Shown here one piece after another: positions 35,186-45,358 of a DNA stretch of 64,000 bases. Origin of the DNA: DASQMT01 sp963835735 (GTDB lineage: Bacteria; Actinomycetota; Thermoleophilia; Solirubrobacterales; Solirubrobacteraceae); assembly GCA_963835735.1 (NCBI GenBank), contig CAWIGP010000005.1, forward strand, positions 496,001 to 560,000. Reading direction: 5' to 3'. The notes under the pieces were generated by a model. The model saw only the letters and a list, made by a program, of their open reading frames with translations. It was not told the DNA's origin and searched no databases. Positions within the stretch are counted from its first letter, which is position 1. Each line of letters opens with the position of its first letter. Made by a program: the position numbers and the translations under genes.

Positions 35186-35827
35186 TTGTGATCGCCTCCG
35201 GCGGCAAGGGAACGTTCGCGGCTCGTCGCGGTCGCGTAGCGCGCGCCGACCCGCTGCCAGTCGACGACGTTCCACCACGCCTCGAGGTAGTCGGCGCGCC
35301 GGTGTTGGTATCTCGAGGTAGTAGGCGTGCTCCCAGACGTCGACGCCGAGCAGGGGCGTGTCGCCGCTCATCAACGGCGAGTCCTGGTTGGCCGTCGACG
35401 TGACAGCGAGGCCCGCGCCATCGTGGATCAGCCACGCCCAGCCGCTGCCGAAACGCCCCGCGCCGGCGGCGCTGACCTGCCGCTTGAGCTCGCGCACGGA
35501 CCCGAACGTCTCCTCGATCGCCTCGCCGAGCGCGCCTGCTGGAGGGCCGTGGTAGTCGGGGGCCATGGACTGCCAGAACAAGCTGTGGTTGAGATGCCCG
35601 CCGCCGTTGTGGCGCACCGGCGTGCGCTTGTCCTCGGGCAGGGCGTCGAGGTCGCCGAGCACGTCATCGAGGGGACGGTCTGCCCACGCGGTGCCCTCGA
35701 GCACGGCGTTGAGGCCGGCGACGTAGCCCCCGTGGTGCTTGTCGTGGTGGAGACGCATCGTCAGCTCGTCGATCGTGGGCTCCAGCGCGTCGTATGGATA
35801 CGGCAGCGGTGGCAGTGCGTACGGCAT
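35182..35827 (-). CDS. sodA: Superoxide dismutase [Mn/Fe], one frameshift
   Basis: 214 residues after correction. Metal ligands are visible: His in RLHHDKHHGGYV, His in GGGHLNHSLFW, Asp and His in LLGVDVWEHAYYLE. The GGGHxNHSLFW form is Mn-type. A +1 insertion near 35311 shifts the C-terminal ~40 residues; the corrected end reads YQHRRADYLEAWWNVVDWQR, VGARYATATSRE. It detoxifies superoxide in the cytosol. It is followed by a coupled response regulator gene. Confidence 0.93.
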
Positions 35828-36001
35828 GGGACGAGTGTCACGCGCCTAGGGCAGGGCTCGCATCTGAGGGCGCCCAGTGCGAGTCCCTAGTCGGTGGTCC
35901 GACCGACTGGGGCCGCACGCCGGCCTAGCCTCACGTCGAGCGGCCCCGCCAGTGGTCGTACTGCGCCAGGCGTACTCGGGCGGCGCGCTGCGCCCGTGGC
36001 G

Positions 36002-36036
36002 ATACGCCCAAGACCCCTCCCTCGGCCGACGACACG
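36002..36036 (+). promoter_or_regulatory. Copy 5 of the repeated element, upstream of the SPFH gene
   Basis: ATACG, AAGACCCC and GCCGACGACACG in register; an ATG at 36056 is 54 nt from the first base, the same spacing as copy 3. Confidence 0.7.
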
Positions 36037-36097
36037 TGCGTTGCGGCAGTCGAGCATGTCAGAAACGGCAGGACCGGCCAACGAAAGAGGCACCGAC

Positions 36098-36952
36098 ATG
36101 ATCGTCGTCTACGTCCTTGTGGCACTCGTGCTCGCGGCTCTCGCGGGCGCGGCACTGTCGGTACGGATCCTCAAGCAGTACGAGCGCGGCGTACTGTTCC
36201 GTCTCGGCCGCGTGAAGGGCGACGCGCGCGGGCCGGGGGTGATCGCCTTCGTCCCCTTCGTCGACCGCCTGCATCGCGTCTCGCTGCGGATCGTCACGAT
36301 GCCGATCCAGTCGCAGGGGATCATCACCCGCGACAACGTCAGCGTCGACGTGTCCGCCGTCGCGTACTACCGCGTCGGGGATCCGATCCGATCCGTGGTG
36401 GCGATCGAGAACGTCTCCGCGGCGATCAACCAGATCGCCCAGACGACGCTGCGCGCCGTCGTGGGGCGCCACACGCTCGACGAGACGTTGTCGGACACGG
36501 AGTCCATCAACCGGAACATCCGCGAGATCCTCGACGTCCAGACCGAGGAGTGGGGCATCCAGGTCACGATCGTCGAGCTGAAGGACATTCAGCTGCCCGA
36601 GGGCATGAAGCGCGCGATGGCCCGCCAGGCCGAGGCCGAGCGGGAAAAGCGCGCCAAGATCATCGCCGCCGAGGGCGAGGCGCTCGCCGCCGGCGAGCTG
36701 GCGAATGCGTCCGACGTGATGCTGGCCCACCCGCTCGCGCTGCAGCTGCGCAACCTCCAGACGCTCGTGGAGATCGGCGTCGACAAGAACTCGACCGTCG
36801 TATTCCCCGCGCCGCTGATGAGCACGATCCAGGAGCTCGGCGCGTTCGTGGCTCGCGAGACGACCGCGGCCGCGGATCAGCCCCCGGCCCCCATCCTGCG
36901 GAGCGCGCCCAACGGCGCGACCGACGGCGGAACGGCGCCGGCGCCGGCGTAG
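36098..36952 (+). CDS. SPFH/slipin (stomatin-like) membrane protein
   Basis: 284 residues from ATG 36098 (RBS AAAGAGG; an in-frame ATG at 36056 would add MSETAGPANERGTD). N-terminal membrane anchor IVVYVLVALVLAALAGAALS, then the band-7 domain: SVRILKQYERGVLFRLGRVK, GPGVIAFVPFVDRLHRV, MPIQSQGIITRDNVSVDVSA. A coiled coil follows (KRAMARQAEAEREKRAKIIA). Slipins form membrane-scaffold oligomers, often with an NfeD partner; none is adjacent here. Driven by copy 5 (inference). Confidence 0.92.
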   Translation: MIVVYVLVALVLAALAGAALSVRILKQYERGVLFRLGRVKGDARGPGVIAFVPFVDRLHRVSLRIVTMPIQSQGIITRDNVSVDVSAVAYYRVGDPIRSVVAIENVSAAINQIAQTTLRAVVGRHTLDETLSDTESINRNIREILDVQTEEWGIQVTIVELKDIQLPEGMKRAMARQAEAEREKRAKIIAAEGEALAAGELANASDVMLAHPLALQLRNLQTLVEIGVDKNSTVVFPAPLMSTIQELGAFVARETTAAADQPPAPILRSAPNGATDGGTAPAPA

Positions 36953-36962
36953 TTCGCTGGAT

Positions 36963-36997
36963 GTAGACGAAACACACGACTGCCGGCCGACGACACC
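36963..36997 (+). promoter_or_regulatory. Copy 6 of the repeated element, upstream of the XylFGH-like operon
   Basis: GTAGACGAAAC and GCCGACGACACC in register, 58 nt before the binding-protein ATG. The AAGAGTC part reads AAACACACG. Confidence 0.65.
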
Positions 36998-37054
36998 AGC
37001 GAGCCGGACGCCGACTATGGGTCTGTGCTTTCACCCCGACCTCGAGGAGACAAG

Positions 37055-38169
37055 ATGCGCTTCGGACGTCCCACCATCGCAAGCGCCGTGGCGGTGCTTG
37101 GTTTGAGTGTTGTTGTTGTGGCTTGTGGTGGTAACGATGACAACAGCAGCGGTGGCGGGGGCGGCGGGGGTGGGGGTGGTCAGAAGATCGCGTTGTTGTT
37201 GCCGGAGCACACGACGACGCGTTATGAGACTCAGGATCGTCCGCATTTTGAGGCGAAGGTCAAGGCGTTGTGCCCGGATTGTTCGGTGGTGTATGAGAAC
37301 GCTAATCAGGATGCGTCGCAGCAGCAGGATCAGGGTGATTCGGTTCTGACGCAGGGTGTCGATGCGATGGTGCTTGATCCGGTGGATGCGGCTTCGGCGG
37401 CTTCGATCGTGACCAAGGCGAAGGCTCAGAACGTGCCGGTGGTCAGTTATGACCGGCTTGTGACGGGCGCGGATCTGGATGCGTATGTGTCGTTTGACAA
37501 CGTCCGTGTCGGCAAGCTGCAGGCGACGTCGCTGTCGAACAAGCTCAGCCAGGATGGCAGCGCGACGGGTCCGATCGTGATGATCAACGGGTCGCCGACC
37601 GATAACAACGCGGCGTTGTTTAAGAAGGGCGCGAACTCGGTCTTTGATGGCAACGGGATGGATGTCGCGAAGGCTTATGACACGCCTGATTGGGATCCGG
37701 CGCAGGCCCAGACCGAGATGCAGCAGGCGATCACCGCGCTGGGTAACGACGGGTTTGAGGGCGTTTATGCGGCCAATGACGGGACGGCCGGTGGCGCGAT
37801 CGCGGCGATGAAGGCGGCCGGGATCGATCCGGCGACGCGTCCGACGACCGGGCAGGACGCCGAGCTGACCGGGATCCAGCGGATCCTGAGCGGTGATCAG
37901 TACATGACGGTCTATAAGGCTGTCAAGCCCGAGGCCGAGGACGCCGCGACGATGGCGGTCGCGCTGGCCCAGGGCAAGCCGCTGCCGGCGAATTTGATCA
38001 ACCAGCACGTCGATAACGGCAACGGCAGCGTGCCGTCGGCGATCCTGACGCCGGTCGCGGTGACCAAGGCCAACATCGACAGCACCGTGGTCAAGGACGG
38101 CTTCTGGACCGCGGCGCAGATCTGCACGAGCGCGTTTGCGGCCGCCTGTGAGGCCGCCGGGATCACAAA

Positions 38170-38173
<4 letters not shown>
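37055..38173 (+). CDS. Sugar-binding lipoprotein, XylF/ChvE-like
   Basis: 372 residues. Lipoprotein signal MRFGRPTIASAVAVLGLSVV with lipobox VVAC, a Gly-rich linker, then a type I periplasmic-binding fold: KIALLLPEHTTTRYETQDRP, CSVVYENANQDASQQQDQGD, AMVLDPVDAASAASIV, VSYDRLVTGADLDAYVSFDN and EGVYAANDGTAGGAIAAMKA. Similarity is to D-xylose-type binding proteins. Its coding strand is unusually G/T-rich at third positions (TTG, GTT, GAT, TAT, CGT), unlike its neighbours. Its stop overlaps the ATPase GTG. Confidence 0.92.
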
Positions 38174-38948
<775 letters not shown>

Positions 38949-38952
<4 letters not shown>

Positions 38953-40160
38953 GCACACAACAACAAACCGCCACCGCCACGCCCGAGCTGCGCCCCCGCC
39001 GCCGGCCACCGCAACTGCTGCGCCGCGTCCTACGCGGCGACTACGCCTCACTGCGCGTGATCATCGCGATCGCCGTGATCTGGATCGTCTTTCAAAGCCA
39101 GAACGACCGCTTCCTGTCCGCCGTCAACCTGACCAACCTGATCCTCCAGGTCACCGCCACCGGCCTGATCTCCGTCGGCGTCGTCTACGTCCTGCTCTTA
39201 GGCGAGATCGACCTCTCCGTCGGCGCCGTCAGCGGCGCCACCGCCGCCCTGATGGCCGTCCTAAACGTCCAACACGGCTGGGACCCCTACCTCGCGATCG
39301 CCGCCGCACTGGCGATGGGCCTATCGATCGGGATCCTGCAAGGCTCGCTGTTCTCCGGCTTCGGCATCCCCTCATTCGTCGTCACGCTCGCCGGCCTGCT
39401 CGCCTGGCAAGGCCTACAGCTCTACATCCTCGGCGACTCCGGCTCGATCAACATCACCAACCCCAAAATCGTCGGCCTCGCGAACACCTTTTACTCAGAC
39501 GCCGTCGGCTGGATCATCGCCGCCCTCGCAATCGCCGCCTACGGCGCGATAACGCTCTCCAGCCTGCACGCCCGCCGCAAAGCCGGACTCGCCGACACCG
39601 ACGCCGCCGGCCCAACCGCCCGCATCATCATCCTCGCCGCGACCGTGATCGCCGTCGTCGCCGTACTGAACGCCGACCGCGGCATCCCACTCGCCGTCCT
39701 AATCCTGATCGCGTTCGTCGTCGGCATGCAATACGTCGCCTCCCGCACCCTCTTCGGCCGCCACGTATTCGCCGTCGGCGGCAACGCCGAAGCCGCCCGC
39801 CGCGCCGGCATCCACGTCACACGCACCCGCATCATCGTCTTCGGCATCGCCGGCACAATGGCCGCCGTCGGCGGCATCCTCGCCGCCTCACGCCTACTCG
39901 CCGTAAACCAATCCGCCGGCGGCTCAGACCTCCTCCTCTTCGCCATCGCCGGCCCCGTCATCGCCGGCACCAGCCTCTTCGGCGGCCGCGGCACCGTCTG
40001 GTCCGCCCTACTCGGCGCCATCGTCATCGGCTCCATCAGCAACGGCATGGACCTCCTCGCACTCCAATCCTCAGTCAAATTCATGGTCACCGGAGGCGTC
40101 CTACTCGCCGCCGTAATCATCGACGCCATCGCACGCAAACAACGCGAAAGACGCGCCTGA
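38949..40160 (+). CDS. Sugar ABC transporter permease (XylH-like, BPD_transp_2)
   Basis: 403 residues, around ten to twelve membrane segments. Family motifs: NLTNLILQVTATGLISVGVV, YVLLLGEIDLSVGAVSGATA, GFGIPSFVVTLAGLLAWQGL and GRHVFAVGGNAEAARRAGIH. It completes a binding protein-ATPase-permease set. Third codon positions shift to C/A (CTC, ATC, CTA, GCC), opposite to the first gene of the operon. Confidence 0.94.
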
Positions 40161-40197
40161 CCGGAGCGACACAACGGTTCGGCGTACCCCGCGGGTA

Positions 40198-40232
40198 GTA
40201 GCCAAAAGAGTCACCTCCGCGCCGACGAAACT
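40198..40232 (+). promoter_or_regulatory. Copy 7 of the repeated element, upstream of the first PF03640 gene
   Basis: GTAGCC, AAAAGAGTCACC and GCCGACGAAACT in register. GGGTAG immediately precedes, the best sigma-B/F-like -10 match. Confidence 0.75.
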
Positions 40233-40297
40233 CGCGCTCCTCGCGGGCACGATGAACGAGTACTCATCTGTCCTCTCCGAAACGCAAAGGAGCGAGC

Positions 40298-40825
40298 ATG
40301 ACTCGCAACAGACCTCTCGGCTTCCTCTCCGCGGCGCTGGCCGTACCGCTCGTGGCGCTGGCGGTGGCCGGCTGCGGCGGCAACGACAACGGCACTACTA
40401 CGGCGACGGCACAGACCGCCGGCGGAAGCTCCGCGACGGTCAGCGTCGCAAACACCGGGGCCGGCAAGGTCCTCGTCGACTCGCAGGGCAAGACCCTGTA
40501 CCTGTTCCAGAAGGACACGGGCACGACGAGCACGTGCACCGGCGGATGCGCCACGGCGTGGCCCCCGCTGCGCGCGAGCGGCAAGCCCACGGCCGGCGGC
40601 GGCGCGAAGGCCTCGTTGCTCGGCACGACCCCGCGGTCGGACGGAAAGCCGCAGGTCACCTACAACGGCCACCCGCTCTACGGCTACCAGGGCGACAGCA
40701 GCGCCGGCGACACGAACGGGCAGGGCATCAACGCCTTCGGCGCACCCTGGTACGTGCTGTCACCGAGCGGGGACGCGATCACCACGGCACCGTCGAGCTC
40801 CACCAGCGGCGGCAATGGCTACTAG
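40298..40825 (+). CDS. PF03640-type (COG4315) secreted-repeat lipoprotein
   Basis: 175 residues. Lipobox in LVALAVAGCGG. Two copies of the secreted repeat: GKVLVDSQGKTLYLFQKDTG ... STCTGGCATAWPPL, and TYNGHPLYGYQGDSSAGDTN ... INAFGAPWYVLSPSG. The repeat has paired Cys and conserved Trp. Function unknown; related proteins are surface-exposed and appear in stress or electron-transfer settings. It overlaps the next gene by 11 nt. A paralogue lies at 45359. Confidence 0.88.
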   Translation: MTRNRPLGFLSAALAVPLVALAVAGCGGNDNGTTTATAQTAGGSSATVSVANTGAGKVLVDSQGKTLYLFQKDTGTTSTCTGGCATAWPPLRASGKPTAGGGAKASLLGTTPRSDGKPQVTYNGHPLYGYQGDSSAGDTNGQGINAFGAPWYVLSPSGDAITTAPSSSTSGGNGY

Positions 40826-41264
40826 CAGTACGCTTCCGCGGTTCCGGTCGAGGGCGGTCGCGATGGACGCGGCCGCTCCGGCGGCATACGCGCTCGGTGC
40901 GCTCCTCCTCGCGGGCGAGGCGGCCGTGCACGTCCAGCAGTTCGTGTCCGAGTTCCACGACGTGCGATGGATCGGACCGCTGTTCCTGGCCAACGCGGCC
41001 GCGGTGCTGGTGACGATCGCCGGCCTGACACAGCCGCGTACTCGGCGGCTTGCGGCGCTGGCCGGCATCGTGATCTCCGCGGTCGCGCTAGGCAGCCTGA
41101 TCGTGAGCTACGGCAACGGGCTGTTCGGTTGGCAGGAGGGCGGTTTCCGCACCCCCGTCGCGCTCGCGATGATCACCGAAGCCGGGGCCGTGATCCTGCT
41201 GGCGACGGCGCTCACGCTCGATTTTCGACCCGTCCGGCCGGCAGCCGCGGCTCAACGGGCATGA
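40815..41264 (+). CDS. Four-helix integral membrane protein
   Basis: 149 residues. MDAAAPAAYALGALLLAGEA with AVHVQQFVSEFHDVRW (possible metal or haem His pair), then WIGPLFLANAAAVLVTIAGL, LAGIVISAVALGSLIVSYGN and TEAGAVILLATALTLDF. No family name recognised. Co-transcribed with the preceding lipoprotein, which suggests a paired envelope function. Confidence 0.65.
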   Translation: MATSSTLPRFRSRAVAMDAAAPAAYALGALLLAGEAAVHVQQFVSEFHDVRWIGPLFLANAAAVLVTIAGLTQPRTRRLAALAGIVISAVALGSLIVSYGNGLFGWQEGGFRTPVALAMITEAGAVILLATALTLDFRPVRPAAAAQRA

Positions 41265-41267
41265 GCC

Positions 41268-43538
41268 TCACACCCGGCTAGCGAGAAAGCCTCGGCCTCC
41301 CCGGCCGGGGCCTTCCGCATAGCGCTTCTCGGGCGGGTGGCCCGCGAGTACCCCCGCCGGGCCGACGAGGTCCACCTCGAGCCGCCGCAGCTTGTCGAGG
41401 TGCTCGGTGGCCCACAGCAGGTCGACGGCGGGCCCGGTCCCGGCCTCGGGCTCGCGTGCGACGGTCTTCCGCGCATCCCTCAGGACCTGAAGCTGCCCAC
41501 CTGGGTCGCCGTCGTCGGGCGCCGGCGGCGCGCCGGCATCAAGGATCGCGTCGCCCAGCGCGACGTACCACGAGTGGAGCCGATGTCCCTCGCCGTCGAG
41601 GGCACGGATGTACGGCTCCCGCCAGGTCGAGCCGTCGGACATGCTCGGCAGCGTCGACAGCGAGTAAGCCGCCGTCCGTAGACGGGTGGCTCCCGCCAGC
41701 AGCGTCGCGACATCCTCCAGCTTCGCCCGGTCGCCCGAGAGCTCGCCCAGGTACTGGCGAAACGCATCGTCGAGTCGCCGGGCCGCGGCCCTGGCCGCGC
41801 GGCGGTCGCGGGCGACGTCGTCCCCACGGATGAGCTGCTGTACGGCCGCCGCCAGGTAATCCGCGCTCCGCGCGTAACTGGTCGCGAGGCTCCTCCGCAT
41901 GAGCGCGGCGGCCCCGCGCGGCCAGAACAGGGCGCCGACCCCGAGGCTGATCGCGAACCCGATCGCCACGTCCTCGATCCGGACCAGACCCACCGTCCAG
42001 CCGGCGGGCTGGATGAGGTCGAAGAGGATGAGCAGCGTCACGGTGAAGCCCGCCTGCCCGGCGGCGAACGAGATCGCCTGCGGGGCATAGGCGGCGAGCA
42101 GAACCGCGCCTGGGAGCAAGACCCACAGCAGCGCCTCGTCCGTGCCGGCGGCGAGGACGAGTCCCACCCCGATCAGGAGGCCGAGCGCGGTCCCGATCAA
42201 TGCGGTGATCACACTCAAGCCGGTCCCAAGCGCGTTCGAACGCAACACCGAGAGCGTTCCGAGGACCACCCAGAACCCGTGCTGGAGGCTCGCCTGCTGG
42301 GCGATCAGGACCGCGATGGAGAGCGCCACGCCGCCCCGGATGCTGTTCCGCAGCAGAACCGACCGCACGCTGCCGTACCCGCTCGCGAAGATCCGCGACA
42401 CGTCGAGCGCGGCCCTCGCGCTGGTCGCCTCGACCTCGGGCTCGGCGAGCCCGACCGTGCGCAGGGCGTTCAGGGCGATCATCCGCGCGGACAGGGACAT
42501 CTCGCGCAAGCGAAACGACGGCTCCACGACCGACCTCAGGTCGGCGACGCCCGGCCCGTCCGGCGACTGCGCGATGTCATGGGCCAGTGCGTCCTCCGTA
42601 GCGTTCCGAGCCGCATCGAGCCGCCCGAGGTCCGGCCGCTCGTCGCGCCCGTCCAGCGTGGCGGCGCTGTCCCGCAGCGCCGCACTCACCGTGGCCAGCA
42701 CCGCCCGATGCTCGTCCCGCAAGGGCCTGGACGTGACCCCGGAGTCGTTCTCGGGCAGCGCGACCGACAGGAACCAGTCGAGCGTATCGACCAGGTACTC
42801 GAGCGCCTCGGCGGATCCCGTGGCGCCGGTCGGACGGTATGGAGTGGACGTGAACGTCCAGCGAACCGCGGCAACCCCCGCGCGGGCGGCGCCGGCGCGC
42901 TCGGCGATCCGCGAGGGATCCCCATCGAGCTCGGCCTCCACAAGGTCCGCCAGCGCCCGGCAGGCCCGGGCGGCCGCCTCGCGCAGCACCGCCTGGGGCC
43001 GCGGAGGCCACAGCAGCATCGCCGCGGGGATCCCCACACCGGCGGCCAGCGCCCACCCCTCCAGGCGCATGGGAATGATCGAGGGGTCGGCGGGCAGCGT
43101 GACCGGGAGGATGAACGTGAGCAGCGGGGCCCAGCCCGCCATCGCGACATAGGGGCTGATCCCGCTCGAGAACAGGACCACCGCCGCGACCACGGCCATG
43201 GCCGCCACGGCCAGCCACGTGTCCTGCGAGCACAGCGTTCCGAGGGTGATGAAGATGGCCCCCACCGCGAACAGAGCCAGATAGGCCAGCAGTCGCCCCT
43301 TCGGTGGAGCCCGGAAGTCCGCCAGCACCAGGATCGCGAACGAGCCGAGGGCCGCGAAGAACGTCGTCTGCTGCTGCTGGATGACCTTGTCCGCGAACGC
43401 GACGACGGCGGGCACCACGATCGCCGCGCGGGCCGCTTTCTTCAGCGCAGCACGCCCTGGGTCGTGGAACCGAAGCCGCAGAGCTTCCAGATCCGCCAGG
43501 CGACGCGAACCACGGGTTGGAGGCGGCCGGGAGTTCAG
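41268..43538 (-). CDS. FUSC-family membrane protein (aromatic-acid-exporter-like)
   Basis: 756 residues. Two hydrophobic blocks, residues ~20-160 (AAIVVPAVVAFADKVIQQQQ, FAILVLADFRAPPKGRLLAY) and ~400-560 (SIRGGVALSIAVLIAQQASL, HGFWVVLGTLSVLRSNALGT), each followed by a cytoplasmic helical part. This is the FUSC/ArAE layout. The only plausible initiator in frame is CTG 43538, overlapping the DUF2231 stop as CTGA; the next GTG lies inside the first membrane helix. CTG initiation by coupling, or a missed upstream base error, are both possible. Confidence 0.85.
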   Translation of the reverse strand: MNSRPPPTRGSRRLADLEALRLRFHDPGRAALKKAARAAIVVPAVVAFADKVIQQQQTTFFAALGSFAILVLADFRAPPKGRLLAYLALFAVGAIFITLGTLCSQDTWLAVAAMAVVAAVVLFSSGISPYVAMAGWAPLLTFILPVTLPADPSIIPMRLEGWALAAGVGIPAAMLLWPPRPQAVLREAAARACRALADLVEAELDGDPSRIAERAGAARAGVAAVRWTFTSTPYRPTGATGSAEALEYLVDTLDWFLSVALPENDSGVTSRPLRDEHRAVLATVSAALRDSAATLDGRDERPDLGRLDAARNATEDALAHDIAQSPDGPGVADLRSVVEPSFRLREMSLSARMIALNALRTVGLAEPEVEATSARAALDVSRIFASGYGSVRSVLLRNSIRGGVALSIAVLIAQQASLQHGFWVVLGTLSVLRSNALGTGLSVITALIGTALGLLIGVGLVLAAGTDEALLWVLLPGAVLLAAYAPQAISFAAGQAGFTVTLLILFDLIQPAGWTVGLVRIEDVAIGFAISLGVGALFWPRGAAALMRRSLATSYARSADYLAAAVQQLIRGDDVARDRRAARAAARRLDDAFRQYLGELSGDRAKLEDVATLLAGATRLRTAAYSLSTLPSMSDGSTWREPYIRALDGEGHRLHSWYVALGDAILDAGAPPAPDDGDPGGQLQVLRDARKTVAREPEAGTGPAVDLLWATEHLDKLRRLEVDLVGPAGVLAGHPPEKRYAEGPGRGGRGFLASRV

Positions 43539-44074
43539 GCTGCTTTCCGCAGTGGCTCGACCGGAGGAGTCCCGTCCTCGGCCCGACCCGGTATCAGCGC
43601 GTCGCGGACCGGGACCTCCGGTCGCTTGAGCACGCGGTTGCCGTAGACGAACACCATGGTGCCGCCAAGGTAGCCGCCGGCGACGAGCAGTGCCTCCGCG
43701 ATGAGCCCGGCCACCAGTGCGATCGTCCTGATCTCGCCGTCGTCGTAGCCGTTGATCTGGGTGAGGAATGCGACCGCGAACACCGCCGTCGCGGTCAGCA
43801 TCGTGAGCAGGTGGATGGTGGCGATCGTGCGGGTAGGCGTTCGCTTCGGGATATCGAGCCAATCGAGCAGCCCGGTCAGCGCGGTCGGGACGGCCACCGC
43901 CAGGCCACCGCCGATGGCGAGCAGGGAGCCGTGCGCCATCCCGTCCTCCAGCACGCCGAACGCCCCGAACACGAGCATCGCTACGCCGACCGTGTAGGCG
44001 CCGATGGTGGCATCCGTCAGCGGCGGGTGAGAGGGCTTGCCAGGCCAGCCCTTGATCAGTCGGATCAGTCGCAT
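43535..44074 (-). CDS. DUF2231 membrane protein
   Basis: 179 residues with four membrane helices. The DUF2231 signature SHPPLTDATIGAYTVGVAML is at residues ~15-34; ALTGLLDWLDIPKRTPTRTI and ALLVAGGYLGGTMVFVYGNR follow. Function unknown. It is between the oxidoreductase (18 nt) and the FUSC gene (coupled), so the three probably form one operon driven by the element at 45139. Confidence 0.87.
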   Translation of the reverse strand: MRLIRLIKGWPGKPSHPPLTDATIGAYTVGVAMLVFGAFGVLEDGMAHGSLLAIGGGLAVAVPTALTGLLDWLDIPKRTPTRTIATIHLLTMLTATAVFAVAFLTQINGYDDGEIRTIALVAGLIAEALLVAGGYLGGTMVFVYGNRVLKRPEVPVRDALIPGRAEDGTPPVEPLRKAA

Positions 44075-44092
44075 CCTCGAGCTCCTTCCGGG

Positions 44093-45022
44093 TTACATCG
44101 CGATGACGGTCTTGCCGTCGGCGTGGTCCGTCCGGGCCCAGGCGTCCGGCACCTCGTCCAGGCGGATGTCGGTGATCGGGGGTGCGACGACGCGACCGGA
44201 CACGAGCGCGTCCGCGACGCCGCGGAGCAGCTCGGGCGACACCCTCACGGCGTAGTCGACACCGGTGATGCCATCGGCGGCGAGGGCCTCGGGGTCGGCG
44301 GCGGATACGATCGACAGGGCGGTGCCGCCCGGTCGGACGAGCGAAGCGAGCCGCGCGAACGCATCCTTGTCGCTCGCGACGTCGATCAGGACGTCGATGC
44401 CGTCCGGATGCGCCGCCCGCACCGCGTCCGGGACCGAGACCTCGAAGCGGTCGATTGTCCCGACCGCCCCGTAGGCGCGCATGCGGTCTGCGGCGCTTGC
44501 GTGCGTGTTCGCGATCACGTGCGCTCCAGCGTTCGCGGCGAACTGGGTGGCGAAGGATCCCACTCCGCCGCCGGCGCCGACGATCAGGACCGTCTTCCCC
44601 TCGAGCGGCGCCAGCGACTCGACAACGGCGAGGCCCGTGCCGCCGGCCGTGGGAAGCGTGGCTGCCACGATCGGGTCAAGGCCATCCGGCACCCGCGCCA
44701 GCGGCGCGTCCTCCCCGACGACGACATCCTCGGCGTAGGTCCCGGACGACGTCATCAGCTGTCCGAACACCTCGTCGCCCGGCGAGAAACGCGTGACCCC
44801 GTCTCCGACCGCCTCGACCTCTCCGGCCATGTCGGCGCCGGGCACCAGCGGGAAGATTCCCGACGTACTCCCCCGGAGGGCGGCGTCGACGAGCTTCCGG
44901 TCCATCGGGTTAATAGCGGCCGCCTGGACCTTGATCGCCAGCTCGCCTGGCCCCGGTTCAGGCTTGGGCAGGTCGCTGACCACCGGGCTGCCGTCGTTCT
45001 CGGACACGGTGATTGCACGCAC
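44093..45022 (-). CDS. Zinc-less quinone-oxidoreductase-type NADP oxidoreductase (MDR superfamily)
   Basis: 309 residues from GTG 45022 (VRAITVSENDGSPVV). An in-frame ATG at 45106 would add 28 basic residues (MTRSKRTLGRHIDTPARKRA). MDR features: PEPGPGELAIKVQAAAINPM, DRKLVDAALRG, FPLVPGADMAGEVEAVGDGV and the nucleotide motif VLIVGAGGGVGSFATQFAAN. The catalytic-zinc Cys/His set is lacking, as in quinone reductases. Probably an NADPH-dependent quinone or enone reductase in oxidative stress. Confidence 0.9.
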   Translation of the reverse strand: MRAITVSENDGSPVVSDLPKPEPGPGELAIKVQAAAINPMDRKLVDAALRGSTSGIFPLVPGADMAGEVEAVGDGVTRFSPGDEVFGQLMTSSGTYAEDVVVGEDAPLARVPDGLDPIVAATLPTAGGTGLAVVESLAPLEGKTVLIVGAGGGVGSFATQFAANAGAHVIANTHASAADRMRAYGAVGTIDRFEVSVPDAVRAAHPDGIDVLIDVASDKDAFARLASLVRPGGTALSIVSAADPEALAADGITGVDYAVRVSPELLRGVADALVSGRVVAPPITDIRLDEVPDAWARTDHADGKTVIAM

Positions 45023-45138
45023 GGCGTCAGACCCGTCCGTTCGCCGAGCGCGTTTGCGCGCGGGGGTATCGATGTGGCGGCCGAGTGTTCGCTTCGATCG
45101 CGTCATGAACTGCTTGCATCGTGCAGACCGGGCAGGGG

Positions 45139-45173
45139 CTTGTCGTCGGCCGCCGGGTGACTCTTGCGCCTGC
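45139..45173 (-). promoter_or_regulatory. Copy 8 of the repeated element, upstream of oxidoreductase-DUF2231-FUSC
   Basis: GCAGG, AAGAGTCACCC and GCCGACGACAAG, nearly identical to copy 2. GGGTAC lies 14 nt further upstream. Divergent with copy 9, 96 bp apart. Confidence 0.78.
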
Positions 45174-45268
45174 GCCCGCGGGCGTACCCGCGGTGAGCGT
45201 CCCCGCCGGCCGCGCGGTGTCCTCGGCCCCGGGGCGACTGTTTCGCGGCCTCCCCCGTGGGTAGTTGC

Positions 45269-45303
45269 GCGGCTCAAAGTGTCGCCGCCGGGCCGACGAC
45301 AAC
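45269..45303 (+). promoter_or_regulatory. Copy 9 of the repeated element, upstream of the second PF03640 gene
   Basis: AAAGTGTCGCC and GCCGACGACAAC in register. Upstream, GTTT (45240) and GGGTAG (45259) are 15 nt apart, a good sigma-B/F-like -35/-10 pair. Confidence 0.78.
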
Positions 45304-45358
45304 CGCGGCCGCGCGCGGGACCTTGTGAGCTCGATGAACCCCACTCAGAGGAGTGCGC

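Noticed and set aside
45106..45139. ATG 45106 as start of the quinone oxidoreductase
   Set aside because: It adds 28 basic residues not typical of the family; GTG 45022 gives the usual MRAI-type start, though the longer form cannot be excluded.
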